Shown one piece after another: positions 7,009 to 15,246 of a stretch of DNA of 64,000 nt. The notes beneath the pieces are model-generated. The model made no database searches. It was given only the letters and a program-made list of their open reading frames with translations, and was not told the DNA's origin. The translations under genes and the position numbers were made by a program. This stretch comes from Massilia sp. IC2-477 (GTDB taxonomy: Bacteria > Pseudomonadota > Gammaproteobacteria > Burkholderiales > Burkholderiaceae_D), in contig NZ_JAJFEQ010000010.1 in the NCBI RefSeq assembly GCF_020707265.1, positions 1 to 64,000 on the forward strand, in the 5' to 3' direction. Each line of letters starts with the position of its first letter. Within the stretch, counting starts at the first letter, position 1.

Positions 7009-9651
7009 ATGCAAGTCCCGTCCCAACCCACCGTGCGCAGCATCCGGCCGACTCCGCTGTCGCGGCTGGTAATCGTCACGGCGGGACTGATCGCGGCGCT
7101 CGGCATGGTCACCGGCGCTATGCTGTACGACAGCTACCGGGACGCGCTGCGCGAGGAACAGATTACGCTGCGCAACGTGGCGATCGCGTTTGCCGCCCAG
7201 ACCGCGAGCGTGGTGCAGGCGATCGACAGCGCCGCCCGCCAGTCCGCCCACATCCTGCTGCGGCGCGACGGCGGGCCGGTCCCGGGCCTGGCCGACGGGC
7301 GCGACGGCCTGACCCACCGTTACCTGTTGCGCGTGCTGCTGTTCGAAAACGCCGGGCGCCAGTTGGGCAGCCTGCTGCCGGCCGGCGAACACCGCGCCCT
7401 GCCGCCCCTGCCCGCAGCGCCCGCGCCGGACGCGCGGCGCCACATCACCATCTCGAACATCGACCGCGCCAGCGGCCACGGCATCCTGAATTTCATCATG
7501 CCGGCGCGCGAACGCGACGGCCGCCGCATCGGCACCCTGGTGGCGCAGGTGGACTCGCAAGGCTTCGAACGCCTGTACAACCTGGTCGAACTCGGCACCG
7601 GCGGCTCGGTCACCCTGCTGCACCGCGACGGCACCATGCTGGTGCGCGGCCCGGCATTCCCGGATGGGATCGGCCGCTCCTTTGCCGACACACCCCTGTT
7701 CCGCGAGCAGCTGCCGCGCGCTGCCCGCGGCAGCTTTACGGCGATCAGCCCGATCAACGGCGTTCCCGGCCTGTACGGTTACGACACGGTGGAAGGCGCC
7801 GATCTGGTGATCATCACCGGCATGGCGCGCCACGTGGCGCTGGCCGGCTGGTACGGGCGCCTGTGGACCGCGCTCGCCTTTTATCTGCTGCTGGCGGCGG
7901 TGCTGTCGCTGCTGGCCTGGCGCGTGGCGCGCGACACCCGCCGCCAGTTCGGGCTGATCGACATGGTGTCCGCCAGCGAGGCGCGCCTGGGCAAGAGCTT
8001 CGACTACCTGGCGTCGATCGTGAATGCGGTCGGCGCGCCGATCTGGGTGCTGGACGGCGCGCGCCGCATCGTGCTGGCCAACGAGGCCTTCGCGCGCCTG
8101 GTCGGGCGAGCGCGCGAGAGCCTGCCCGGGCTGGACGAGCGCGCCGTGCTGCCCGGCGCCGAGGAACGCGAGCGCCGCTACGAGGCAGTGCTGGCGCACG
8201 GCGGCACCCTGGATGCGACCGGCACCATGCGGGACGGCAGCGGCGAGAGCCGCACCGTGATCCAGCTCACTTCGCGCCTGGCGGGAGAGGACGGCCAGGC
8301 CCACCTGGTCAACGTGCTGACCGATATCACCGAGCGCGAGCGCGCCGAGGCGCGCCTGGCCTGGCTGGCCGAGTTCGACGCCATTACCGGCCTGCCCAAC
8401 CAGGCCCAGTTCTGGCGCCTGCTGGAAGCACGCATCGCTGCCTGCGCCGGCGGCGGGCGCGAACTGGCGGCGGTCGCGCTGGTGCTCGAACGCCTGCACG
8501 AGATCGTCGACCTGCTCGGCCACGATGCCGGCGACCGCGCACTGCGCCAGGTGGCAGACCTGCTGCGCGGCGCCGCGGGCGACGGCGCGGTGGCGGCGCG
8601 CATCCGCGGCGCCGAATTCGCGTTCGTGCTCGACGCCGGCGGCGGGCGCCCGGACGTGGAGCGCTTCGCCCTGCAGCTGCACGCGCTGATGTCCGCCCCG
8701 CTGCCGGTGGACGGGCACGACTTCTTCCTCGGCCCCGTACTGGGCGTGGCCCTGTTCCCGCACGATGGGCGCAATGCGGACGAACTATATCGCAGCGCCC
8801 AGGGCGCGGCCAGCGGCGCCGGGATCGAAGTCGAGGACGCGGTGCACTTCTTTTCGGCCAGCCGCCACACCGAGCTCGGTCAGCGCCTGACGCTCGAAGC
8901 CCAGTTGCGCCGGGCGCTCGAACGCGGCGAGATGCGCCTGGTGTACCAGCCCAAGGTCACGGTGTTTGGCGGGCAGGTGGTCGGCTTCGAAGCCCTGCTG
9001 CGCTGGAACAGCCCGCAACTGGGCGCGGTGTCGCCGACGCAGTTCATCCCGATCGCCGAGCGCACCGGGTTGATCATCCCGATCGGCGCCTGGGTGCTGG
9101 AACAGGCCTGCCGCCAGATGGGAGAGTGGGCCGGGCAGCTGGGCCGGCCGGTGAAGGTGGCGGTCAACCTGTCGCCGCGCCAGCTGTACCAGAAGTCCCT
9201 GCTGGAGACGGTGCGGCGCTGCCTGGCGCAGTACCGGGTCCCGCCAGGCTCCCTGGAACTCGAGATCACCGAGACCGCCCTGATGAGCCGCGAAAAGGAG
9301 GTGGACCGGCTGTTGCACGAGATCCGCGCGCTCGGGGTGGATCTCGCGATCGACGATTTCGGCACGGGTTATTCCAGCCTGGCTTACCTGAAGCGCTTCC
9401 CGGTGTCGCGCCTGAAAGTGGACAGGGCGTTCGTGCGCGACCTCGGCCGCGACGAGGACAGCGCCGCCATCGCGCTCTCGATCGTCAACCTGGCGCGCGG
9501 CCTGAAGCTGAAGGTGGTAGCCGAGGGCGTCGAGACGGAAAGCCAGCTGGCCGTGCTGCGCGAGATGGAATGCGACGAGTACCAGGGGTTCCTGTTCAGC
9601 GAACCGAGGGAAGCAGACGCAGTGCCGGCGCTGTTTGCTGGGCGTGGTTAA
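7009..9651 (+). CDS. Membrane sensor with degenerate GGDEF and intact EAL domain (c-di-GMP phosphodiesterase)
   Basis: The 880-residue inner-membrane protein has a membrane helix near 22-45, a periplasmic sensor region (about 46-280, dCache-like), a second helix near 288-305, a PAS-like region (about 330-440), GGDEF (about 450-610) and EAL (about 625-870). The GGDEF loop reads RGAEF, so cyclase activity is probably lost. The EAL motif (661-663, in GFEALLRW), the NLSPRQL motif, the ITET motif and the DDFGTGYSSL loop (Asp782-Asp783) are intact. The expected activity is cyclic di-GMP hydrolysis, with the degenerate GGDEF as a possible GTP-binding regulator. Confidence 0.85.
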   Translation: MQVPSQPTVRSIRPTPLSRLVIVTAGLIAALGMVTGAMLYDSYRDALREEQITLRNVAIAFAAQTASVVQAIDSAARQSAHILLRRDGGPVPGLADGRDGLTHRYLLRVLLFENAGRQLGSLLPAGEHRALPPLPAAPAPDARRHITISNIDRASGHGILNFIMPARERDGRRIGTLVAQVDSQGFERLYNLVELGTGGSVTLLHRDGTMLVRGPAFPDGIGRSFADTPLFREQLPRAARGSFTAISPINGVPGLYGYDTVEGADLVIITGMARHVALAGWYGRLWTALAFYLLLAAVLSLLAWRVARDTRRQFGLIDMVSASEARLGKSFDYLASIVNAVGAPIWVLDGARRIVLANEAFARLVGRARESLPGLDERAVLPGAEERERRYEAVLAHGGTLDATGTMRDGSGESRTVIQLTSRLAGEDGQAHLVNVLTDITERERAEARLAWLAEFDAITGLPNQAQFWRLLEARIAACAGGGRELAAVALVLERLHEIVDLLGHDAGDRALRQVADLLRGAAGDGAVAARIRGAEFAFVLDAGGGRPDVERFALQLHALMSAPLPVDGHDFFLGPVLGVALFPHDGRNADELYRSAQGAASGAGIEVEDAVHFFSASRHTELGQRLTLEAQLRRALERGEMRLVYQPKVTVFGGQVVGFEALLRWNSPQLGAVSPTQFIPIAERTGLIIPIGAWVLEQACRQMGEWAGQLGRPVKVAVNLSPRQLYQKSLLETVRRCLAQYRVPPGSLELEITETALMSREKEVDRLLHEIRALGVDLAIDDFGTGYSSLAYLKRFPVSRLKVDRAFVRDLGRDEDSAAIALSIVNLARGLKLKVVAEGVETESQLAVLREMECDEYQGFLFSEPREADAVPALFAGRG

Positions 9652-9864
9652 GAGCGCTGGGCAAGCTTTCCACGCAACTCAAAGAAATCAAACATCTTCC
9701 AGGCGACGTGCTTGGGATAGGGCACCGGTCCTCCATGCCCCCCGAGATTGTAGTTTTCTGTCGGCTTACAACCCATTCCGGACGTTCCATTGGTCGTCCG
9801 GGCGTTTCGCATGACGGACAACACTTCACAATGAACCGTACAAGTTACTCGGCGTCTGACAGAG
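9652..9864. other. Gap with a possible gene remnant (minus strand 9648-9770)
   Basis: No complete gene is present. On the minus strand an open frame ending at 9648 carries a protein-like stretch rich in Tyr, Phe, Trp and Gly (about NLGGHGGPVPYPKHVAWKMF) that does not look like a GC-rich shadow frame, but it has no convincing start. It may be the tail of a decayed gene at the edge of the lower-GC patch. Confidence 0.25.
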
Positions 9865-10842
9865 TTAGGATTGAGGCCGGCATTTGACCGACGGGTTAGA
9901 TCCGGTCGGCGACAAGATGACAAGCCGAGCATCTATGCCATTAACCGTTGAATCAAGTTGCTCCATTTCACCTGGAGCATCTGGCAAGAATAGTAGAACG
10001 GCGCTCTTGACTCCACTGATGAGCAGGTAGTGTTCCACTTGAGTGACAGCATTCGCATAATTTTGTCGCATGAGCCGCCGTTTAAGCTCGATGATGAGCC
10101 GATCCCCGCCGCGAGTAACTAATAGGTCAGCCCGGAAGTGCCTCCCTGCATCCAAAAGTGCATCGGTCTGGACGTTTAGTTCTGGCGCAGCAGAAGCGAG
10201 GAACCCGTGGAGCGCCCCAATTAATTGCGATTCCGTCACTTTATTGGACGACGCAGCGGCAGGGGGCATGTGAATCGCACAGAACTGCGTCAGCAGATCC
10301 GTCACGCGTGCCAAGAGGTCAGCATTCATTGATCGGGCCAAGCTAGCTGCTAGTTGGGCCTTTTGCGCCTCTGCCTCAGCTTGTGACCGTGTATAGGCCA
10401 GGCGCTCAGCAATCTGATCGAGAAGCAGGCACGCAAAAGCGGAAACAGAAACTATCGCGAGGAAGGCCTCACTTTCGTCGAAATCAAGCTTGTAATCGTG
10501 GGCCGACGGGTTCCGCCACTCTGTACGATATATCGTCAGTTGACTTAAAACTCGACTACGAAATATGTTGTTCTGTTCGAGGTAGTTCTCGATGTCGTAC
10601 GGGCGCTTCTTCGCAGGGTCTTGGCCGGCGAGTACACGGTATGCCTCCTTGACACTGCCCTCGAACGCTTGATTCGTTCGATAGATAGCGTCAGTAAACG
10701 CTGTGTCGTCATCACTTTCCTGCCCGCGAGAAAGATGGCGAAAAGCTGTCTCAATGTGCAACAGAACCGCCTTCAATCCGGGGATATAGTCCCCTTCTTC
10801 TAGGACGACAATCTTTTTTCTTAGTGTATCTACAAGGTCCAT
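9865..10842 (-). CDS. HEPN-like + PD-(D/E)XK nuclease-like fusion, putative defence protein
   Basis: A 325-residue protein in a stretch of visibly lower GC than the rest of the window. The helical N-terminal half contains RNPSAH (110-115), an Rx4H motif as in HEPN RNases, followed by a hydrophobic helix of the kind seen after that motif. The C-terminal half reads FRADLLVTRGGDRLIIELKR, with Asp239 and the Glu252-x-Lys254 pair typical of a PD-(D/E)XK nuclease core. I know no named family with this architecture. The ATG at 10842 is preferred; a TTG at 10884 in the same frame would add 14 residues. A divergent Mrr-like nuclease gene starts about 400 bases away. A role in phage or plasmid defence is an inference from motifs and setting. 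Confidence 0.6.
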   Translation of the reverse strand: MDLVDTLRKKIVVLEEGDYIPGLKAVLLHIETAFRHLSRGQESDDDTAFTDAIYRTNQAFEGSVKEAYRVLAGQDPAKKRPYDIENYLEQNNIFRSRVLSQLTIYRTEWRNPSAHDYKLDFDESEAFLAIVSVSAFACLLLDQIAERLAYTRSQAEAEAQKAQLAASLARSMNADLLARVTDLLTQFCAIHMPPAAASSNKVTESQLIGALHGFLASAAPELNVQTDALLDAGRHFRADLLVTRGGDRLIIELKRRLMRQNYANAVTQVEHYLLISGVKSAVLLFLPDAPGEMEQLDSTVNGIDARLVILSPTGSNPSVKCRPQS

Positions 10843-11236
10843 GAATTTGGATCTAATGATTAGTGGACGTCCTATTTGACGCAAAAGTATCCGGCGAGGC
10901 TGTGCTTTCGATCCTTGCAGCGCTCACTTTTTCTCTTAGTCTCAAATGATTGCGTGGCACAAGCGGAAACAACCCGCTCACCTTGCCAATATGAATGTCC
11001 CGCCTCATCAGAGGTGCTTTTCTGGCCGATCTAGGCCTTTAGGCGCACGATAGCAGGTTGCCATCGAGGAATACTCTCCAACTATCACGATAGGCAGTTC
11101 CCGACTCAAAGCGGCCACTGCTGACGTTCAAGCCGATGTGCTCCTGTGCTATTGTATTGACCAGACGCTACCGGCAAAGAACAACAGCTGGGAGTCCCCA
11201 TTAGTGCATGCGAACAAGGAAGAAGGGCTTTGGTCA
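10843..11236. other. Divergent intergenic region between two nuclease-like genes
   Basis: About 390 bases without a convincing gene between the two divergent starts. It probably holds both promoters, but I could not find a matched -35/-10 pair on either strand. No tandem repeat or CRISPR-like spacing is present. A frame open from 11138 into the right-hand gene has poor start context. Confidence 0.5.
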
Positions 11237-12196
11237 ATGGCAGACGCGTATCATTATCCACCGGACCTTTTTGATCTTTTGGTCGATGCTCTAGCAAAGT
11301 TAAATAAAGCAAAAAAGGGGGTGGCGCTGTTCCTGCGAGGCGCCGGCGTTGACGAAGCTGACCTTGCGGAGGTTGAACGCATAGTTCGAACAACGCCGGA
11401 TGCAATTAGCAAATTTGAGATCGCCCGCAATGTTCTAAAGAAGGTCAACGAACGTGGTGATAGTGGGATTTTCGCTCGCCGAGAGATTATTAAGCGTATC
11501 GTCGAATTCGAAGATTTCTCGCTTTGCTGGCCTGAAGACCAACTGAAGGCGCGCGGGCTTGTTGCTGCTATCCGAGAAGCAGTCAACAAAAAAGACTCTT
11601 TTACTCGAATGAAGCAGGAACGTGATGCTGAGCGAGAACAGCTTCAGGCGGGCAGACTTGCTGAGCGAGCATCAGTATTGGAGAAACGGGCGAGGATCGA
11701 AGGGGTGGCATCGAGACTGGCAGCGCTATTTGGTATGAACGATAACCCCCAGGAACGGGGGAAGTTACTTGAGGGGGTTCTTAATGATCTGTTTCGCGCT
11801 TATGGCATCCATGTCATGGAGGACTTCCGGCGTAGAGCTCTCGACACAGCGGTTGTTGTTGAGCAACTCGACGGGGTAATTGAAATTGACGGCGCCATCT
11901 ACATTGTTGAAATGAAATGGCTCAACTCGCCTGTTGGCACAAACGAATTCTTCCCTCATCTTAGTCGCCTGTTCTTAAGGGCAGACGCACGCGGAATCTT
12001 TATCTCGTCGGCGGGTTTCACAGAGCCGGTGGTCAAGGAATGCGCGACTGCACTCACGCAGAAGACGATGGTTCTCTGCTCCTTGCACGAAATTGTCATG
12101 CTGCTGCAGCGCCAAGATGACTTGATCGAATTCCTCAAGAAGAAGTCACGCGCAGCCATTATTGAAAAGAATCCCTATCTTCAGGTACTTTCCTAA
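11237..12196 (+). CDS. Mrr-like restriction endonuclease domain protein
   Basis: A 319-residue protein. The N-terminal part (about 1-125) is helical and unassigned, with ALFLRGAGVDEADL and RREIIKRIVEFEDFSLCW segments. A charged linker (about 125-155) follows. The C-terminal domain has the layout of Mrr_cat/type IV restriction nucleases: Glu179 in LLEGVLNDLF, then Asp212 in EQLDGVIEIDG and the Glu225-x-Lys227 pair in IYIVEMKW, ending with GIFISSAGFTEPVVKE, which matches the usual Mrr tail. Activity would be DNA cleavage, perhaps of modified DNA. The ATG at 11237 follows a GGAAGAAGGG site and is preferred to the upstream 11138 start. No modification methylase is nearby. Confidence 0.65.
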   Translation: MADAYHYPPDLFDLLVDALAKLNKAKKGVALFLRGAGVDEADLAEVERIVRTTPDAISKFEIARNVLKKVNERGDSGIFARREIIKRIVEFEDFSLCWPEDQLKARGLVAAIREAVNKKDSFTRMKQERDAEREQLQAGRLAERASVLEKRARIEGVASRLAALFGMNDNPQERGKLLEGVLNDLFRAYGIHVMEDFRRRALDTAVVVEQLDGVIEIDGAIYIVEMKWLNSPVGTNEFFPHLSRLFLRADARGIFISSAGFTEPVVKECATALTQKTMVLCSLHEIVMLLQRQDDLIEFLKKKSRAAIIEKNPYLQVLS

Positions 12197-12298
12197 AACG
12201 AGGTAATGATGCAGCACCTCCTGCTCTGGGCGCCGGTTAGAAATGCAGCAAATTTAACCGGGCTGTTCGTATCCCAAGTTCGATAAATGAGGTTGTCC

Positions 12299-12328
12299 AA
12301 CGTCCGCTTTTGGCCGATAGCTGACGTG
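12299..12328. repeat. Possible dispersed repeat motif (CGTCCGCTTTTGGCCGATAG)
   Basis: Between the Mrr-like gene and the LysR gene lies CGTCCGCTTTTGGCCGATAG followed by CTGACGT. From memory, this motif recurs in intergenic DNA of many proteobacteria, where its complement is often mis-called as a peptide containing SAIGQKRT. I cannot confirm copy number from this window. The rest of 12197-12377 holds nothing I can assign. Confidence 0.35.
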
Positions 12329-12377
12329 CAAATAACAAAGTGTACCGCTTTGCCGCTGTAATGGCAGAGGTGACTTA

Positions 12378-13295
12378 TCAGGGATTCCAAGCCTTCTCGC
12401 GCGGTGCGTGAACGGCCATCAGCTCAATCACCCAGTCGATGAACACGCGCAGCCCCTTGCTCAGGTAACGGTTCGGCGCATAGGCCACGTAGAGCGGCAT
12501 CGGGTCGATCTCCCAATCCGCGAACAGGCGCACCAGGGCGCCGCTGGCGACGTGGTCGCGCGCCATGTAGTCCGGCAGCCAGAGCGCGCCCAGGCCGGAC
12601 AGGCCCGCCGTCAGGTAGGCATTGCCGTCGTCGATCGTCAGGATCGAGCGGCCCGCGATCTTGACGCTCTCCCCTTCCCGATGCATGGCATAGGGCAGCC
12701 CGTTGGTCCAGCGGTAGCGCACGATGCGGTGGCGCGGGTCCTGCAGCTCCAGCGGATGCACAGGCAAGCCGGCCTGCGCCAGGTAGGCAGGCGCCGCATA
12801 CACGCCCAATTGCAGGTCGCCGACATGGCGTGCCACCAGGGAGCCGTCCGTAATCTCGCCGCCGCGTACGACGCAGTCGACCCGATCCCCGATCAGGTCG
12901 ACCTTGCGGTCGCTCGCGCCCAGGTCGAACGCGATGTCCGGATAGCGTGCGTGGAAATCAGGCAGGGCCGGCACCAGGATCATGTTGGCAAAGGGGCTGG
13001 GCACGTCCACGCGCAGCAGGCCGCGCGGCGCCGGCGAGGAACCAGGCAGGTTGTTCTCGATATCGTCGAGATCGGCCAGCAGGCGCACCACGCGCTCGTA
13101 ATAGGCGGCGCCGTCGACCGTCACGCTGACCTTGCGCGTGGTGCGGTTGAGCAGCCGCAGGCGCAGATGGGCTTCCAGCTGCTGCACCAGCTGGGTGATG
13201 CTGGTGCGGCTCATGCCCAGGGTCTCGGCCGCCCTGGTGAAACTGCCCGCCTCCACCACCCGCACGAACGCCCGCATACCGTCGAACCTGTCCAC
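12378..13295 (-). CDS. LysR-family transcriptional regulator
   Basis: A 305-residue LysR regulator. The winged helix-turn-helix is at about 1-60 (MDRFDGMRAFVRVVEAGSFT, with the RTSITQLVQQLEAHL recognition region), and a periplasmic-binding-type effector domain at about 90-300. The LLNRTTRKVSVT segment places it in the CrgA/AaeR-like subgroup. It is divergent from a RidA gene 115 bases away, so RidA is a plausible target, as LysR genes commonly control their divergent neighbour. The effector is unknown. Confidence 0.85.
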   Translation of the reverse strand: MDRFDGMRAFVRVVEAGSFTRAAETLGMSRTSITQLVQQLEAHLRLRLLNRTTRKVSVTVDGAAYYERVVRLLADLDDIENNLPGSSPAPRGLLRVDVPSPFANMILVPALPDFHARYPDIAFDLGASDRKVDLIGDRVDCVVRGGEITDGSLVARHVGDLQLGVYAAPAYLAQAGLPVHPLELQDPRHRIVRYRWTNGLPYAMHREGESVKIAGRSILTIDDGNAYLTAGLSGLGALWLPDYMARDHVASGALVRLFADWEIDPMPLYVAYAPNRYLSKGLRVFIDWVIELMAVHAPREKAWNP

Positions 13296-13321
13296 TATCT
13301 GCTCCCTCCTGAATTATCCGG

Positions 13322-13327
13322 ATTATA
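13322..13327 (-). promoter_or_regulatory. Likely -10 element of the LysR gene
   Basis: TATAAT on the minus strand 27 bases before the LysR ATG at 13295. No good -35 hexamer is seen at the normal distance. The 115-base divergent region is AT-rich and should also hold the RidA promoter. Confidence 0.4.
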
Positions 13328-13410
13328 CAAATAGTGCTGTAACGATTCTCCTGTTTATCGCAACAAAGCGCCGCGCTAGAGTAGCGGCATTCACCACCAA
13401 GGAGTTGAGC

Positions 13411-13809
13411 ATGCAAGTTCGTGACGTCGTGTTTCCCGCGGGCCGCCAGGCCCTGTATGAAAAGAACCGCTATTCGCCAGCCGTGCGCTCCGGCGGCTTC
13501 CTGTTCGTGTCCGGCCAGGTCGGCAGCCGGGAGGATGGCTCGCCCGAGCCCGAGCTGGATACGCAAGTGCGGCGCGCCTTCGAGAACCTGAATGCAGTGC
13601 TGGCGGCGGCCGACTGCAGTTTCGCCGACGTGGTCGACGTGACGGTCTTCATTGTCGATCCCGAGTCGAAGTTCGAACGCATCTGGAGCGTGGCGCAGGA
13701 ATACTGGGGCGAGGCGCCCTACCCCAACGTGACGGCGGTCGGCGTGACCTGGCTGTACGGCTTCCAGTTCGAGATCAAGGTGGTGGCGAAGCTGCCGGCC
13801 ACGGCCTGA
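13411..13809 (+). CDS. RidA family protein (Rid/YjgF/UK114)
   Basis: A 132-residue RidA-fold protein. It contains FLFVSGQVGSREDG near the N-terminus, QVRRAFENLNAVLAAADCSF in the middle and the YPNVTAVGV segment. Family members deaminate reactive enamine/imine intermediates from PLP enzymes, but the active-site Arg of true RidA (usually in a CRxxV segment near residue 105) is not evident here (GVTWLYGFQFEIK), so this is probably another Rid subfamily. The ATG at 13411 follows an AAGGAG site at 13399. It is divergent from a LysR regulator. Confidence 0.8.
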   Translation: MQVRDVVFPAGRQALYEKNRYSPAVRSGGFLFVSGQVGSREDGSPEPELDTQVRRAFENLNAVLAAADCSFADVVDVTVFIVDPESKFERIWSVAQEYWGEAPYPNVTAVGVTWLYGFQFEIKVVAKLPATA

Positions 13810-13814
13810 CGCCC

Positions 13815-14108
13815 TTAGTCATCCGGCGATAGATCATCACTGGCGCGGTCATCCTCGCGCAGGTCGTTGCTGCCGAAGCCGAGATCCTGGACATGGTCGA
13901 CGGGATGCGACCTGACCGGGGGCAGGTCCTTGCGCGCCATGTACAGCACCACCCAGGCGCCGGCGACGGGAAGCAGCAGGACCAGCGCCAGCTGGATCCC
14001 GCGCTGGCCGGCGTCGTAGAACGGTGATCTGAACAACTTCCATGCGGCCCAGGCGTCGAGCAGCAGCACCGCGGCGCAGAGAGCGAGCAGGACCGACATC
14101 GCGCTCAC
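13815..14108 (-). CDS. Small two-helix membrane protein
   Basis: A 97-residue protein with two membrane helices (about 5-25 and 38-58) and an acidic cytoplasmic tail (NDLREDDRASDDLSPDD). The hydrophobic part resembles short PLDc_N/YtpI-like membrane anchors, but I would not assign a function. The GTG at 14108 overlaps the stop of the upstream gene in a GTGA arrangement, indicating translational coupling; an ATG three codons later is the alternative. Confidence 0.65.
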   Translation of the reverse strand: MSAMSVLLALCAAVLLLDAWAAWKLFRSPFYDAGQRGIQLALVLLLPVAGAWVVLYMARKDLPPVRSHPVDHVQDLGFGSNDLREDDRASDDLSPDD

Positions 14109-14566
14109 CAGACACAGGTGTTACGCAGCACACGCATCTCGAATCCGCGTTCGTAGTTCGACACCATGTAGCCGCAGCCATAGGTCTTGACGAAGATACG
14201 CAGCCGGTAAGGCCTGCCACGCAGGGTGAGTGTGTGGTCGAGCCATCCCTGGAAATAGGGATCTGTTATGCGGCAACTTTCAAGGACCCCGTCGCTTCGC
14301 GACTCGTGCCAGACGCGCCGGGACGGGTCGGTGTACAAGTTCAGCTGGACGGGATGACGGTCGATGAGCAGGTCCAGGCGCTGTTCGGTCAGCCGCAAGC
14401 GCGCGAGCATGACGACAAGGACGACGGTCATCATGAGCAGGACGACGATGTCCTGGTTCCACAGTTTCTGCAGCCAGATGCCGGCGACCAGAACGCCGAG
14501 CAAACGCAGCCACTTGATCCAGCCCTTCCATTGACCGTCCGGCTCGCCCGTACTCACATTGCTCAT
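14105..14566 (-). CDS. Hypothetical membrane protein
   Basis: A 153-residue protein: a short hydrophilic head, two adjacent hydrophobic helices (WLRLLGVLVAGIWLQKLW and IVVLLMMTVVLVVMLARL, about 20-60), then a 90-residue beta-rich soluble domain with the odd FVKTYGCGYMVSNYERGFEM stretch. No family is recognised. The ATG at 14566 after an AAAGGCGGG site is preferred to the upstream start at 14635. It is coupled to the downstream small membrane protein by a 4-base overlap. Confidence 0.65.
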   Translation of the reverse strand: MSNVSTGEPDGQWKGWIKWLRLLGVLVAGIWLQKLWNQDIVVLLMMTVVLVVMLARLRLTEQRLDLLIDRHPVQLNLYTDPSRRVWHESRSDGVLESCRITDPYFQGWLDHTLTLRGRPYRLRIFVKTYGCGYMVSNYERGFEMRVLRNTCVW

Positions 14567-14720
14567 GCCCGCCTTTATCGCCAAGATCCGAGGCAGTTTA
14601 GAACGTAAATATCCACACGGCAATACATCCCGCATATTCAGGAAGGTGAGGATTGGCGCACTTTCAGCAGGCTTTCTTTGGCATCATGGGAGCTACCCCA
14701 AAGGTTCAAGGTGCCACGTC

Positions 14721-15242
14721 ATGAAATGCTTCGCACGTTCCCTGCTGCTATCCCTTTTTGTCTTCACTGCCGCGGCCCCGGCCATGGCCTGCGCCGTCCT
14801 GTCGCCCGAACAGGTCGCCCAGAAGCGCAAGGAAGGGCTGGAAACGATGAAGAAGGACGTGCGCGCGCTGATGGACGAGGCCGACCAGGTCTTTATCGGC
14901 TACCTGGGCAAACTGACGTTTCGCGTGGAAACGCGCGAGCCCGAGGCGCGCTTTCCCAACATCGTGCACGTGAACCAGGCCCGCTTCCGCAACATCCAGC
15001 AGATCAAGGGAACGTACAAGGACGAGCAGCCGCTCGAATTCGTCACCAGCCAGACCAGGGTCGTGATCGGCTGCGGACCCAGCGACATTCGGGACAGCAA
15101 CCCTGGCGACCATGGCGCCGGCGAGTATTTCCTCGTCTACGCCAAGGACGGCAAGATCCTCAGGACCAGCCTCCTGCCCCACGCCCCGGTCGGCCTGATG
15201 GACGGCCAGCAGGAAGCGGACTTCCTGCGCACCGCCCAGTAA
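14721..15242 (+). CDS. Secreted hypothetical protein
   Basis: A 173-residue protein with a clean signal peptide (MKCFARSLLLSLFVFTAAAP, cleavage after AMA near residue 23). The mature part starts with Cys, so a lipoprotein is conceivable, but the -3 to -1 residues AMA fit signal peptidase I at least as well. The body (VFIGYLGKLTFRVETREPEA ... LEFVTSQTRVVIGCGPSDIR) looks like a small beta-rich domain of unknown function. It is convergent with queC, with only four bases between stops. Confidence 0.7.
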   Translation: MKCFARSLLLSLFVFTAAAPAMACAVLSPEQVAQKRKEGLETMKKDVRALMDEADQVFIGYLGKLTFRVETREPEARFPNIVHVNQARFRNIQQIKGTYKDEQPLEFVTSQTRVVIGCGPSDIRDSNPGDHGAGEYFLVYAKDGKILRTSLLPHAPVGLMDGQQEADFLRTAQ

Positions 15243-15246
15243 AGTT

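Noticed and set aside
5349..9887. A 1512-codon open frame on the plus strand
   Set aside because: It runs antisense to the 167-residue protein gene and out of frame through the GGDEF/EAL gene; its composition is Arg/Ala/Gly/Pro-rich as expected of a shadow frame in GC-rich DNA.
10843..11236. Gene start at 11138 for the Mrr-like protein
   Set aside because: The first 33 codons lack a ribosome site and look like intergenic sequence; the ATG at 11237 follows GGAAGAAGGG.
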